DNA of 64,000 bases from Sinorhizobium sp. A49 (GTDB taxonomy: Bacteria; Pseudomonadota; Alphaproteobacteria; Rhizobiales; Rhizobiaceae): positions 84,807 to 148,806 of the forward strand of contig NZ_MUNW01000035.1 of assembly GCF_002002725.1 (NCBI RefSeq). Direction: 5' to 3'. The notes beneath the pieces are model-generated. The model worked only from the letters and a program-made list of their open reading frames with translations. It was not told where the DNA came from and did not search any database. Shown one piece after another: positions 47,416 through 57,476 of the stretch (position 1 is its first letter; every line of letters begins with the position of its first letter). Made by a program: the position numbers and the translations under genes.

Positions 47416-47931
47416 TCAAACGCCAATTTGCGCGAGAGCAGCCCGGTACAAAGGCGACGCCGGAAAGGCCAAGAAGGCGCCGGCAGCGATCGCAATCGCG
47501 TAGGGTATTTTCTTAGCAGTGAGCAGAAGGCCTAGCATCGGAATGCCGGCCGCAAGCAAGACGCCCGGACGGGACCGCAACATCACGACGAGCACCGTTA
47601 AGACACCGCCCATAAGCGAGACATACAGCAGAAACGCCAGCAGAGAGCCGTTCAACCCGAACCACAGAGCGCAGGCGGTCAAAAGTTTTGCGTCACCGCC
47701 ACCCATGACACCCGCAGAAAAAAGACAAAAGCACAGCAGGAAAACCAGCAGACCGGCAGCTACGTCGAAGCCGATGTCAACGAAACCGGACCCGGCGGCG
47801 ACGTTGGCCAGGACCGCACCGATAGCGAGCAGCAACGACAGACGATTCGGTATCGTCATCGTCATCAGGTCTGAAGCAGCGGCCCAGATCAGACACAGCG
47901 GAAAGATTGCAAGGAAGGCCAACAAGAGCAT
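47416..47931 (-). CDS. cpaA: prepilin peptidase CpaA (A24)
   Basis: An inner membrane aspartic protease of 171 residues that cleaves Flp pilin and pseudopilins. Catalytic aspartates are Asp21 (AASDLMTMTIPN) and Asp80 in the GGGDAKLL motif; about five to six helices. It lacks an N-methyltransferase domain, as is usual for Tad peptidases. It follows pilA by 110 bp, with a terminator between, so its expression probably depends on read-through. Confidence 0.94.
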   Translation of the reverse strand: MLLLAFLAIFPLCLIWAAASDLMTMTIPNRLSLLLAIGAVLANVAAGSGFVDIGFDVAAGLLVFLLCFCLFSAGVMGGGDAKLLTACALWFGLNGSLLAFLLYVSLMGGVLTVLVVMLRSRPGVLLAAGIPMLGLLLTAKKIPYAIAIAAGAFLAFPASPLYRAALAQIGV

Positions 47932-47985
47932 TTATCGAGATCCACTCCGCGAGCGAGACTTGGAACATATCTGCCAAGGTAACAA

Positions 47986-48016
47986 AAAGCCGCCAACAAG
48001 GGCGGCTTTCTCTTTT
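47986..48016 (-). terminator. terminator after pilA
   Basis: AAAGCCGCC (47986-47994) pairs with GGCGGCTTT (48001-48009) around AACAAG. On the minus strand the second arm ends in a T run (47988-47984 region), so it terminates or attenuates the pilA transcript before cpaA. Confidence 0.85.
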
Positions 48017-48041
48017 CCATCCGTAACGCCTACGGCTTGCC

Positions 48042-48221
48042 TTACGGCGTCTGCGAACCGGTAACCTGGTTGGCGAGGAAGCTGAACTGGCCGTTGAGAA
48101 CGTTGCCCAGCTGGCTAGCGCCAGCGATCAGCGCAACGGAGATGAGGGCGGCAATGAGGCCGTATTCGATTGCAGTTGCGCCAGACTCGTCCTTCATCAG
48201 ACGGGCAAAAATCTTCTTCAT
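48042..48221 (-). CDS. pilA: Flp-type pilin PilA
   Basis: The structural pilin subunit, 59 residues. N-terminal leader MKKIFARLMKDESG, then the Flp motif with cleavage after Gly14, Glu19 and Tyr20 (ATAIEYGL), then one hydrophobic helix (LIAALISVALIAGA) and a short polar tail ending GSQTP. This fits the Flp/Fap family exactly in length and motif. Ribosome binding site GGAG before the ATG. A strong terminator directly downstream fits high pilin transcript levels relative to the assembly genes. Confidence 0.95.
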   Translation of the reverse strand: MKKIFARLMKDESGATAIEYGLIAALISVALIAGASQLGNVLNGQFSFLANQVTGSQTP

Positions 48222-48452
48222 GATGATTCTCCTACTTCGCGATTGTTGTTCAGCACGTCCGCCAACTGTTGCCGTTGATCGGATGAGCTCAACCTATGCC
48301 CGTCGGATTGCTACCGACTTAAGGAAGGCGGTTACCAAAAGATGAACGTCTCATCGCTGATTTTTGGGTAAACGAACGGCAAATATTTCCGGGCATTGGG
48401 CCAGACACCGGCGGCTTAACGCTTCATTTACCAAGACACGCGAGGATGCGGC

Positions 48453-48896
48453 ATGTCACCTCAAGGACGCCCCATGTCTGTGCCCTTCACAACCGCCCAC
48501 ATCAGTTTGCTTGTTCTCGCGCTCGTCGGGCTTTTTGCAGTGTTCCCACCCCTTGCCGCCAGCGCCCAGGAAGACATCATGCGCGTCTACATGGATCACG
48601 CGCGCGTCCTCAAGCTTGATCGCCCCGTCAGCAAAGTGATCATCGGCAACGCTGATGTTGCCGATGCAACGGTAGCCGATGCAAAGACCATCGTCGTCAC
48701 GGGCCGCAATTTCGGCACGACGAACCTTGTGATCCTGGACCAGGATGGCAATGCGATCGTCGACGAGCGCATTATCGTCTCTATCGACGAGGGCAACACC
48801 GTGCGCGTCTATAAGCAGACGTCGCGCACCGTTCTGTCGTGCACACCAAACTGCGAACGTCATGCCGAACGCAAAACGACCGGCACCGGCAACTAA
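48453..48896 (+). CDS. free-standing pilus secretin N-domain protein (PF13629-type)
   Basis: A 147-residue exported protein: signal peptide to about ASA (38), then a single pilus/secretin N-terminal domain (MRVYMDHARVLKLDRPVSKV; GTTNLVILDQDGNAIVDERI), which visibly parallels residues 60-130 of CpaC in this window. The C-terminal tail has a pair Cys130-x3-Cys134. It has no secretin domain. It is divergent from pilA and upstream of two TadE-like genes, so it belongs to the Tad locus; it may sit on or near the secretin ring. That role is inference. Confidence 0.85.
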   Translation: MSPQGRPMSVPFTTAHISLLVLALVGLFAVFPPLAASAQEDIMRVYMDHARVLKLDRPVSKVIIGNADVADATVADAKTIVVTGRNFGTTNLVILDQDGNAIVDERIIVSIDEGNTVRVYKQTSRTVLSCTPNCERHAERKTTGTGN

Positions 48897-49008
48897 AATC
48901 GAGCAAAAACGCCGGCGATCATTAAAATGCCAATGATCATCGAGAACGAAATATCAAGAGTTACCCCTTATTTCTCACCCATCAAACGTAACATGATGGG
49001 ACGACGAG

Positions 49009-49632
49009 ATGTTGGCCGAACAGGAAGTTCAAGGGTCGAGGCAATCTTCGAGATCAAATCGCGGTCCGCTACGGCGTCTGTTTGCGAATAAAAATGGTGC
49101 GGCATCAATCGAGTTCGCGATTCTGGTGATCCCGTTCCTCGTGGTTACCTTTGCCTGCTTCGAGACATTCTTTGCCTTTACGGGCGAGCGGCTTCTGGCC
49201 AACGCCACGGAGGTGATGGCGCGCAAGGTCCGCACCGGCGAGATCACCTTTGCCAGAGGCAAGCCCACTGACATGACGGAGAAGCAGTTCCGTCAGGCGT
49301 TCTGCGCCGAGATCGCGGTGATGCTGAAGTGCTCGGCGACCGAAGTGAACATTCCGAGCAGGTTGCTTATTGATGTCAAAAGCACGACCGACCTGGCTCA
49401 GCTTCCAGTCGATATACCTCGAATGGCCAAATCCAACGACATCAATACCGGCAACTTCTCCTTCGCGCCGGGGGGGCCAGGCACATACAATGTGCTGCGC
49501 GCGTATTACCGCTGGAGCGTGATTACGGACCTCGTCCGTCCTTTTGTGACCAATCTGCGCCCTGCCGGCACGAGCATGCCACGAGACTATCTCATGGTGG
49601 CGACCGCGACTTTCCGCAACGAAAACGAATGA
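49009..49632 (+). CDS. TadE-like pseudopilin (first)
   Basis: A 207-residue TadE/TadG-family minor pilin-like protein. Basic N-terminal leader, then cleavage motif G30-AASIEF with Glu at +5 and a hydrophobic helix (about 36-55), then a periplasmic domain with two cysteines. Processing by CpaA is expected. Its stop overlaps the next gene's start by 4 bp (ATGA). Confidence 0.9.
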   Translation: MLAEQEVQGSRQSSRSNRGPLRRLFANKNGAASIEFAILVIPFLVVTFACFETFFAFTGERLLANATEVMARKVRTGEITFARGKPTDMTEKQFRQAFCAEIAVMLKCSATEVNIPSRLLIDVKSTTDLAQLPVDIPRMAKSNDINTGNFSFAPGGPGTYNVLRAYYRWSVITDLVRPFVTNLRPAGTSMPRDYLMVATATFRNENE

Positions 49633-50234
49633 GGGCGTCCGTGATCTCTCTTGCGAAGAAAACAACCTCCATGTTGGCGCGGACTCGCAACTCGATTGCG
49701 TTGCTCGCAAAAGACCGCAGCGGTTTCGGCGCGATTGAATTCGCCATGGTGATCCCAATGCTGGTGGTCGCCTATATCGGGGCGTTCGAAGTTACCCTCG
49801 GCTTCACGGTGAAAAGCAAGGTCGAACGGGCCGCAAGCTCAGTTGCGGATATGATCGCGCAACAATCAGAGGTTAACAAAACTTACCTCGGCAACATGTC
49901 GAATGTGGCCAAGAGCATCCTCGCACCCTACCAGAATTCCGGATTCACTCTGAAAATGACCGGAATCAAAGTCGACGCCGCCAACAACGGCACTGTCGTT
50001 TGGTCGCGTGATCAGAATGGCGCGATACCCTACGCCGCGAACTCTCCGACAACCGTTCCCGCGCAGTTTGCTTCCACCGAAGCTTTCGTCGTTCGCACGG
50101 AACTCGTCGTTCCACATGAGCTTCTGCTCTTTGCAGAAGGCTTGAATTCCAGCACACTCAAAACGATAAACCTGTCCAAGACGGCCTATTTCCGCTCACG
50201 CCAGGCCGAAATCATAAAGTGCCCCGACTGCTGA
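49629..50234 (+). CDS. TadE-like pseudopilin (second)
   Basis: A 201-residue TadE/TadG-like protein translationally coupled to the first. Leader to G32, then FGAIEFAM with Glu at +5 and a hydrophobic helix (about 38-58); the C terminus ends IIKCPDC with two cysteines. The large TadG-type protein with a von Willebrand domain is not in this window, so these two may be the only minor pilins encoded here. Confidence 0.88.
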   Translation: MRASVISLAKKTTSMLARTRNSIALLAKDRSGFGAIEFAMVIPMLVVAYIGAFEVTLGFTVKSKVERAASSVADMIAQQSEVNKTYLGNMSNVAKSILAPYQNSGFTLKMTGIKVDAANNGTVVWSRDQNGAIPYAANSPTTVPAQFASTEAFVVRTELVVPHELLLFAEGLNSSTLKTINLSKTAYFRSRQAEIIKCPDC

Positions 50235-50373
50235 TCGCAACATAACCGAAGCCAATTGCAATGCGACTTCGCCGGCGCTATTCCTTCGAGATTGCGCTGG
50301 CGGCATTTGCGTCCGCGCTCGTTGCAGCACCGGACCGCGCGCTCTGCTCGCGCCCCGGCTTACCGGATCTTTC

Positions 50374-51594
50374 ATGGCGCGCGCGTTTCTCTTTGTCCTC
50401 GATTCCTTCGGCATAGGCGGTGCGCCGGATGCCGAAACCTATGGTGACCTGGGCGCAGACACGCTTGGCCACATCGCCGAATTCTGCGCGAACGGAGCGG
50501 CGGATCGTGCTGGCTTGCGCGAAGGGCCGCTCAATCTTCCCAACATGTCGGCACTCGGGCTCGTGCACGCGGCCAAGCTGGCAACGGGGCGGGTGCCGAC
50601 GGGCATGCCAGTGCCGGGCCGGGTCTACGGCGCCTACGGCGCTGCCAGCGAAGTCTCGCGCGGCAAGGATACACCATCAGGCCATTGGGAGATTGCGGGT
50701 ACGCCTGTCATGTTCGACTGGGGCTACTTCTCGGCCGAAGGCGACGCGTTTCCCACCGAACTGGTCGAGGCAATCTGCCGCGAGGGCGATATCCCCGGCA
50801 TTCTCGGCAATTGTCACGCCTCCGGCACGGATATCATCGCCCGCCTTGGCGAGGAGCATATGCGCACGGGCAAGCCGATCTGCTACACCTCGTCCGACAG
50901 CGTGTTTCAGATTGCCGCCCACGAGCACACCTTTGGGCTGGAGCGCCTGCTGGAATTCTGCCAGGTCGTTCGGCGCCTCGTCGACGACTACAATATCGGC
51001 CGCGTCATCGCCCGCCCCTTCATCGGCCACAGCGCGCAGACCTTCACCCGCACCGGCAACCGGCGCGACTACTCGGTTCTGCCGCCGGAGCCGACGGTTC
51101 TCGACCGGCTCGCGCACGCCGGCCGCACGGTGCACGCGATCGGCAAGATCGGCGATATCTTCGCCCACCAGGGCGTGACGAAGCTGACCAAGTCCGACGG
51201 CAACATGGCGCTGTTCGATGCGAGCCTGGCTGCGATCGACGAGGCCGAGGATGGCGACCTCGTCTTCACCAACTTCGTCGATTTCGACATGCTCTTCGGC
51301 CACCGCCGCGACGTCGCCGGTTATGCCGCAGCACTTGAAGCCTTCGACGCACGGCTGCCCGATCTCGACCGGCGGCTGAAACCGGGCGATATCGTCATCC
51401 TCACCGCCGATCATGGCTGCGATCCGACGTGGCGCGGAACGGACCATACACGCGAGCGCGTGCCGGTGCTGATGTTCGGGCCGGCGGTGCGCAGCCGTTC
51501 GCTCGGGATTGCCAACACCTTTGCACATATCGGCGAAACGGTCGCCCGACATCTCGGGATCGCACCGGGCCTACACGGGAGAAGCCTCATTTGA
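50374..51594 (+). CDS. deoB: phosphopentomutase
   Basis: Interconverts ribose/deoxyribose 1- and 5-phosphates in nucleoside breakdown. 406 residues of the alkaline phosphatase superfamily, with metal-binding motifs [13 protein letters not shown] at the N terminus and [18 protein letters not shown] near the C terminus. First gene of deoB-add-upp; its TGA overlaps the TTG start of add. Confidence 0.97.
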   Translation: MARAFLFVLDSFGIGGAPDAETYGDLGADTLGHIAEFCANGAADRAGLREGPLNLPNMSALGLVHAAKLATGRVPTGMPVPGRVYGAYGAASEVSRGKDTPSGHWEIAGTPVMFDWGYFSAEGDAFPTELVEAICREGDIPGILGNCHASGTDIIARLGEEHMRTGKPICYTSSDSVFQIAAHEHTFGLERLLEFCQVVRRLVDDYNIGRVIARPFIGHSAQTFTRTGNRRDYSVLPPEPTVLDRLAHAGRTVHAIGKIGDIFAHQGVTKLTKSDGNMALFDASLAAIDEAEDGDLVFTNFVDFDMLFGHRRDVAGYAAALEAFDARLPDLDRRLKPGDIVILTADHGCDPTWRGTDHTRERVPVLMFGPAVRSRSLGIANTFAHIGETVARHLGIAPGLHGRSLI

Positions 51595-52559
51595 CCGCAC
51601 ATTTGAAGAAGGCGGAACTGCACTGCCACATCGAGGGCGCGACGCCGCCGGAATTGGCGCTGTTGCAGGCGGAGAAATACGGGCTCGACACCAGCGAGAT
51701 CATCACTGATCGCGCCTATGTCTGGGCGGATTTCACCAGCTTCGTGAAATGCTACGACAGCGTCGCCTCGCTGTTTCGCACGCAGGAAGACTATGCGCTT
51801 CTTGCAGAGGCCTATCTGACCGAACTGGCCGAGATTGGGACAATCTACAGCGAGATCATCGTCTCGCCGGATCACGGCAACACGATCGGCCTTGGTGCCG
51901 ACGCCTATCTCGAGGGCCTTGCCGCCGGCATGGAGGCTGCCAAGGCGAAGACCGGGATCGAATCGCGCATGCTGATTACGGGCATTCGGCATCTCGGTCC
52001 GGAATCGGTCGTCAGGACGGCTGAGTTCGCCGCCAAAAGAGAGCACGCTCTGGTCACCGGTTTCAATCTGGCGGGCGAAGAGCGCATGCACAGCGTCGCC
52101 GATTTTGCCCGGGCCTTCGATATCGCCCGCGATGCCGGCCTTGGCCTGACCATTCACGCGGGCGAACTTTCGGGCGCCTTCAGCGTGCGCGATGCGCTCG
52201 ACCATGTCAGGCCGTCGCGCATCAGCCACGGCGTGCGGGCGATCGAGGACGCGGACCTCGTCAAGCGGCTCGCCGATGAAGGTGTCGTTCTGGAGGTCTG
52301 CCCCGGATCCAACATCTCGCTGCAGGTCTTCCCGGATTTTGACGCGCATCCCCTGCGAGCCTTGCACGAAGCCGGGGTTCGGGTGACGCTCAATTCCGAC
52401 GACCCGCCCTTCTTCCACACCTCGCTTGCCCAGGAATACGACATCGCCTCGACGGTTATGGGGTTCGATGACGACGACATCAACGAGATGACGCGGACGG
52501 CGATCCAGGCGGCTTTCGTCGACGAGACGACGCGGCAGAGATTGCTGGCGCTTATCTGA
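51591..52559 (+). CDS. add: adenosine deaminase
   Basis: Deaminates adenosine/deoxyadenosine to inosine forms. 322 residues with metal ligands His11 and His13 (ELHCHIEGA), the catalytic HAGE motif, and SDDPPFF at the C-terminal metal site. I place the start at the TTG at 51591, which overlaps the deoB stop (TTGA), has a GGGAGAAG box 7 bp upstream and begins just before the conserved HxH region. No ATG exists there; the frame is open back to 51429 only inside deoB. Confidence 0.9.
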   Translation: MTAHLKKAELHCHIEGATPPELALLQAEKYGLDTSEIITDRAYVWADFTSFVKCYDSVASLFRTQEDYALLAEAYLTELAEIGTIYSEIIVSPDHGNTIGLGADAYLEGLAAGMEAAKAKTGIESRMLITGIRHLGPESVVRTAEFAAKREHALVTGFNLAGEERMHSVADFARAFDIARDAGLGLTIHAGELSGAFSVRDALDHVRPSRISHGVRAIEDADLVKRLADEGVVLEVCPGSNISLQVFPDFDAHPLRALHEAGVRVTLNSDDPPFFHTSLAQEYDIASTVMGFDDDDINEMTRTAIQAAFVDETTRQRLLALI

Positions 52560-52688
52560 CCCAAGCCTGCGCTGGTCCAAGAAGGATGGCGCGGCTGGGG
52601 ATGAACACAACGAGCCGCCCAACGCCCTTGCGGCCGCGGAGCATTCCATGGAAAAAGGGCGGACACAGAAACTTCCGGGAAGGTGGCC

Positions 52689-53318
52689 ATGGACGGCGTA
52701 ACAGTGATCGATCATCCGCTTGTGCAACACAAGCTGACCATCATGCGCAAGAAGGAAACCTCGACCGCAGGTTTTCGGCGACTGCTTCGGGAAATCTCGA
52801 CGCTGCTCTGCTACGAGGTAACGCGCGATCTGGAACTGACGATGGAGCGCATCGAGACGCCGATGCAGGAGATCGACGCGCCGGTGCTGGAAGGCAAGAA
52901 GCTCGTCTTCGCGTCGATCCTGCGCGCTGGCAATGGGCTGCTGGAAGGCATGCTTGAACTGGTGCCTTCGGCCCGCGTCTCGCATATCGGCGTCTATCGC
53001 GACCACGATACATTGGAAGCGGTGGAGTATTTCTTCAAGGCACCCGAAAGCCTGTCCGAGCGGCTGATCATCGTCGTCGATCCGATGCTTGCGACCGGCA
53101 ACTCCTCGATCGCGGCGATCGACAAGCTGAAGGAACGCGGCGCGAAGAACCTGCGCTTCCTCTGCCTGCTCGCAGCCCCCGAAGGCATCCGCAACTTCCA
53201 GGCCGCGCACCCGGATGTGCCGATCTTCACGGCATCGATCGACAGCCACCTGAACGAGCTTGGCTACATCATGCCCGGGCTCGGCGATGCCGGCGACCGC
53301 ATGTACGGAACGAAGTGA
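52689..53318 (+). CDS. upp: uracil phosphoribosyltransferase
   Basis: Salvages uracil to UMP with PRPP. 209 residues with the PRPP loop [11 protein letters not shown] and the C-terminal uracil-binding [13 protein letters not shown]. The ATG at 52689 is preferred over the GTG at 52683; a GGAAGG box lies upstream. Followed by a strong terminator that ends the deoB-add-upp unit. Confidence 0.97.
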   Translation: MDGVTVIDHPLVQHKLTIMRKKETSTAGFRRLLREISTLLCYEVTRDLELTMERIETPMQEIDAPVLEGKKLVFASILRAGNGLLEGMLELVPSARVSHIGVYRDHDTLEAVEYFFKAPESLSERLIIVVDPMLATGNSSIAAIDKLKERGAKNLRFLCLLAAPEGIRNFQAAHPDVPIFTASIDSHLNELGYIMPGLGDAGDRMYGTK

Positions 53319-53353
53319 TTTTCCGTTTCTTAACCAGAGCGCAAAGTTGACGA

Positions 53354-53382
53354 AAAACCGCCGGCAACCCGGCGGTTTTTTT
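53354..53382 (+). terminator. intrinsic terminator after upp
   Basis: Perfect 11-bp arms AAAACCGCCGG (53354-53364) and CCGGCGGTTTT (53369-53379) with a 4-nt loop, followed by T residues. Confidence 0.93.
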
Positions 53383-53464
53383 GTGCCGTATTAGCCTTCC
53401 CCTGCTCTATTGGACGCTCGATCGGCACGTATATCTGCGGCCGGTATGCGCGGAAGGTCAGGCC

Positions 53465-53987
53465 ATGTTCGGACGTTTGCTGACATTTGCCGGCGGCATC
53501 GCCGTTGCGGCGCTGGTCATCCCCGACCTTGCGAGCTCATACCTTTCAAAGCCGGATACGCGCGGCTCGGGCAAAACTGCTGAAATCGGCGCCATTCCGG
53601 CAACGACGGCCAAGCATGCTTCCGGGAAAGCAGTCGTGCTTGAAGCCGATCGTTCCGGCCATTTCTTCGGCGATTTCCGCATCAACGGCCGCACCGAACG
53701 CGGCCTGGTCGATACCGGCGCCAGCACCATCGCTATCAATGTCTCGACCGCGCGCAGGCTCGGCCTTTCAACGGGGACACTCGCATTCAACGTTCGCGTT
53801 GGAACAGCCAATGGCGAGGTCGCCGCGGCGAGGGCCAAATTGGCGAAAGTCGAGATCGGCGGCATATCGCTGCGCGACGTCGACGCCTTCGTGCTGCCCG
53901 ACAAGTCGCTTTCAGGCACGCTCGTCGGCATGAGCTTTCTCAGCCGGCTATCATCCTACCGGGTCGAAGACGGCGCTCTACACCTGG

Positions 53988-53995
<8 letters not shown>
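53465..53995 (+). CDS. retropepsin-like clan AA aspartic protease (TIGR02281 type)
   Basis: A 176-residue protein with an N-terminal hydrophobic segment (about 8-26) and one retropepsin-like domain with the catalytic triad Asp83-Thr-Gly-Ala-Ser (VDTGAST). Such proteins act as single-domain homodimers on the periplasmic side; substrates are unknown. The ATG at 53465 is used since the frame upstream is not family-like. Its 3' end overlaps deoA tail-to-tail by 8 bp. Confidence 0.9.
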
Positions 53996-55298
<1,303 letters not shown>

Positions 55299-55303
55299 GG
55301 TCA

Positions 55304-56107
55304 CTAAACCGCCGCGTCGTTGGAAATCATCTCTTTGAGAATGGCCGCCAGGCGCTTGCCGCCGACGGGCGCCATGTCCTTGGTCTCGTGGTGGCTGAGC
55401 TCACCGCCGGTCATGCCCGCGCCGAAATTGGTGATCACCGAGGCTGCCGCGACCTTGAGGCCCATGAAGCGCGCCAGGATAACTTCCGGCACAGTCGACA
55501 TGCCGACCGCGTCGGCTCCGAGCACGCGCGCCATGCGGATTTCCGCCGGCGTTTCAAAACTCGGCCCGGAGAACCACATGTAGACGCCGGCCTGCAGGGG
55601 AATTCCCAGTCGCTCGGCTGAGCCCTGCATGCGCTCGGCAAGCTCTGCATCGTAGGCACTTGTCATGCCGACGAAACGATCGTCGCTTTCAACGCCGATC
55701 AGCGGGTTGAAGCCGGAAAAATTGATGTGATCCGAGATCCGCATGACCGATCCGGGCGGAAAATCGTCCCTGAGCGAGCCCGCTGAGTTGGTGAGCACCA
55801 GGTTTTCGACGCCGAGGTTCTTCAGGGTTTGGAGCGGCACGCGCATGGCGTTGGCGTCACCACTCTCGTAGTAGTGCACCCGGCCGGACAGCATCACGAC
55901 CGGAACGTCGCCAAGCAAACCTGCGACGAGCTCGCCGGCATGGCCGGAAACGCTGCTGACGGGGAAACCGGGAATGTCCGCGTAGGAAATGCGGGTCGCG
56001 CCGCCGACCGCTTCGACAAGTGTGCCAAGTCCTGACCCGAGGACAATACCATAGCGTGGAGACAGGCCCCCGAGCCTGTCCCGCAGAAATTCCGCAGTGC
56101 TGTTCAT
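55304..56107 (-). CDS. punA: purine-nucleoside phosphorylase (trimeric type)
   Basis: Cleaves inosine and guanosine to base and ribose 1-phosphate. 267 residues with phosphate loop GSGLGTLVEAV, LTNSAGSL and the C-terminal GADAVGMSTVPEVILA motif of the high-molecular-weight-substrate (PNP-I) family. The ATG at 56107 overlaps the cdd stop (ATGA). A longer frame in cdd is not real. Confidence 0.95.
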   Translation of the reverse strand: MNSTAEFLRDRLGGLSPRYGIVLGSGLGTLVEAVGGATRISYADIPGFPVSSVSGHAGELVAGLLGDVPVVMLSGRVHYYESGDANAMRVPLQTLKNLGVENLVLTNSAGSLRDDFPPGSVMRISDHINFSGFNPLIGVESDDRFVGMTSAYDAELAERMQGSAERLGIPLQAGVYMWFSGPSFETPAEIRMARVLGADAVGMSTVPEVILARFMGLKVAAASVITNFGAGMTGGELSHHETKDMAPVGGKRLAAILKEMISNDAAV

Positions 56108-56496
56108 CCCAGAATCTCGGTCTCGAAGCTGTGCGGCAGCAGATCCGACAGGGCCAGCGTCTTCTTCACGCCCGTCTCGTCGCAGAGATAGATCCGGGTA
56201 CTGGCGCCGGAGAATTCCGCAAGCCGCTGCCGGCAGCCGCCGCAAGGCGGGCAGAGTGCCAGCTTCTCGGCAATGACGGCCACTTCCATGATCTTGCGCT
56301 GGCCGGCCATGACCATGTGGCTGATGGCCGTGGTCTCGGCGCACCAGCCTTCCGGAAACGACAGGTTTTCGATGTTGGCGCCGGTATAGATCTGGCCGTC
56401 TTCCGCGCGGATGGCAGCACCAACGGGAAACTTGGAGTAGGGCGCGTGCGCCTTGGCCATCGCCTCGCGCGCGGCTTCGAAGAGCTCGTTTTCCAT
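56104..56496 (-). CDS. cdd: cytidine deaminase
   Basis: Deaminates cytidine/deoxycytidine to uridine forms. 130 residues; zinc ligands Cys52, Cys85 and Cys88 with catalytic Glu54 (WCAETTAI and PPCGGCRQ). Immediately downstream of the ABC permease (4 bp gap), linking nucleoside uptake to breakdown. Confidence 0.97.
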   Translation of the reverse strand: MENELFEAAREAMAKAHAPYSKFPVGAAIRAEDGQIYTGANIENLSFPEGWCAETTAISHMVMAGQRKIMEVAVIAEKLALCPPCGGCRQRLAEFSGASTRIYLCDETGVKKTLALSDLLPHSFETEILG

Positions 56497-56500
56497 GGTC

Positions 56501-57472
56501 TTACCGCTCCTTCACATAGGGGACGCCGCCGGCCTTCGGCGGGATGGCCTTGCCGATGAAGCCGGCAAGCAAGATGACGGTGAGAATATAGGGCAATGCC
56601 TGCATCAACTGCACCGGCACCTGGCCGATCAGCGGCAGGGGATTGCCTTGCAAACGGATCGCAAATGCATCGAGGAAGCCGAAGAGCAGGCAGGCCAGCA
56701 TGATGTTGAACGGCCGCCATTTGGCAAAGATCAGCGCGGCAAGGGCAATGTAACCTTTGCCGGCGGTCATGCCCTTGACGAAGCCGGCGGTCATCGCCAG
56801 CGACAGGTAGGCGCCGGCAAAGCCACACAGGATGCCGCAGCAGATGACGGCGCGATAGCGCATCCAGATCACCGAAATGCCGGCCGTGTCGACGGCGCCC
56901 GGGTTTTCGCCAACCGCGCGCAGCCGCAGACCAAAGCGGGTGCGATAGAGGATCCACCAGCTGAGCGGCACCATGGCGAAGGCCAGGTAGGTCAGGATGA
57001 AATGGCCCGAGAGCAGATCGGCGTAGATCGGCCCGATGAAGGGAACCTCGCGGATGGTGTCCGCGAAGGGGAAATTGATCGTCTGGAACCGGGCGCCTTC
57101 GGCCAGCGCCGGCGTGCGCCCGCCCTGGCGGAACCACGCCTCGCCCAAGATGACGGTGGAACCGGCGACGATGAAGTTGATGGCAACGCCGGAAACGATC
57201 TGGTTGCCGCGCTGGGTGATCGACGCATAGCCGTGAACCAGCGACAGGGCGACCGAGATCAGGATGGCGGCAAGCAATCCCAGCCAGACCGACTGGGTGA
57301 TGGCCGCGACCGCGCCGGCGGCAAAGGCAGCGCCCAGCATTTTGCCTTCAAGGCCGATATCGAAGATACCGGCACGCTCGGTGAAGAGCCCGGCAAGGGC
57401 CGCGAAAATCAGCGGAACGGAGACGCGGATGGTGGACTCGAGGAGCACCACGATGACGTGGAAAAAATCCAT
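56501..57472 (-). CDS. nucleoside (BMP-type) ABC transporter permease, second
   Basis: A 323-residue inner membrane permease of the BPD_transp_2 (LivM/RbsC-like) family. About eight to nine helices; family motif LTERAGIFDIGLEGKML near the N terminus. It starts 4 bp after the first permease. Both permeases, the double ATPase and the cdd/punA/deoA genes make a nucleoside uptake and degradation operon. Confidence 0.92.
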   Translation of the reverse strand: MDFFHVIVVLLESTIRVSVPLIFAALAGLFTERAGIFDIGLEGKMLGAAFAAGAVAAITQSVWLGLLAAILISVALSLVHGYASITQRGNQIVSGVAINFIVAGSTVILGEAWFRQGGRTPALAEGARFQTINFPFADTIREVPFIGPIYADLLSGHFILTYLAFAMVPLSWWILYRTRFGLRLRAVGENPGAVDTAGISVIWMRYRAVICCGILCGFAGAYLSLAMTAGFVKGMTAGKGYIALAALIFAKWRPFNIMLACLLFGFLDAFAIRLQGNPLPLIGQVPVQLMQALPYILTVILLAGFIGKAIPPKAGGVPYVKER

Positions 57473-57476
57473 GGCT

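Noticed and set aside
51411..53249. 612-codon minus-strand frame across deoB, add and upp
   Set aside because: It is antisense to three well-supported genes and has no recognisable domain.
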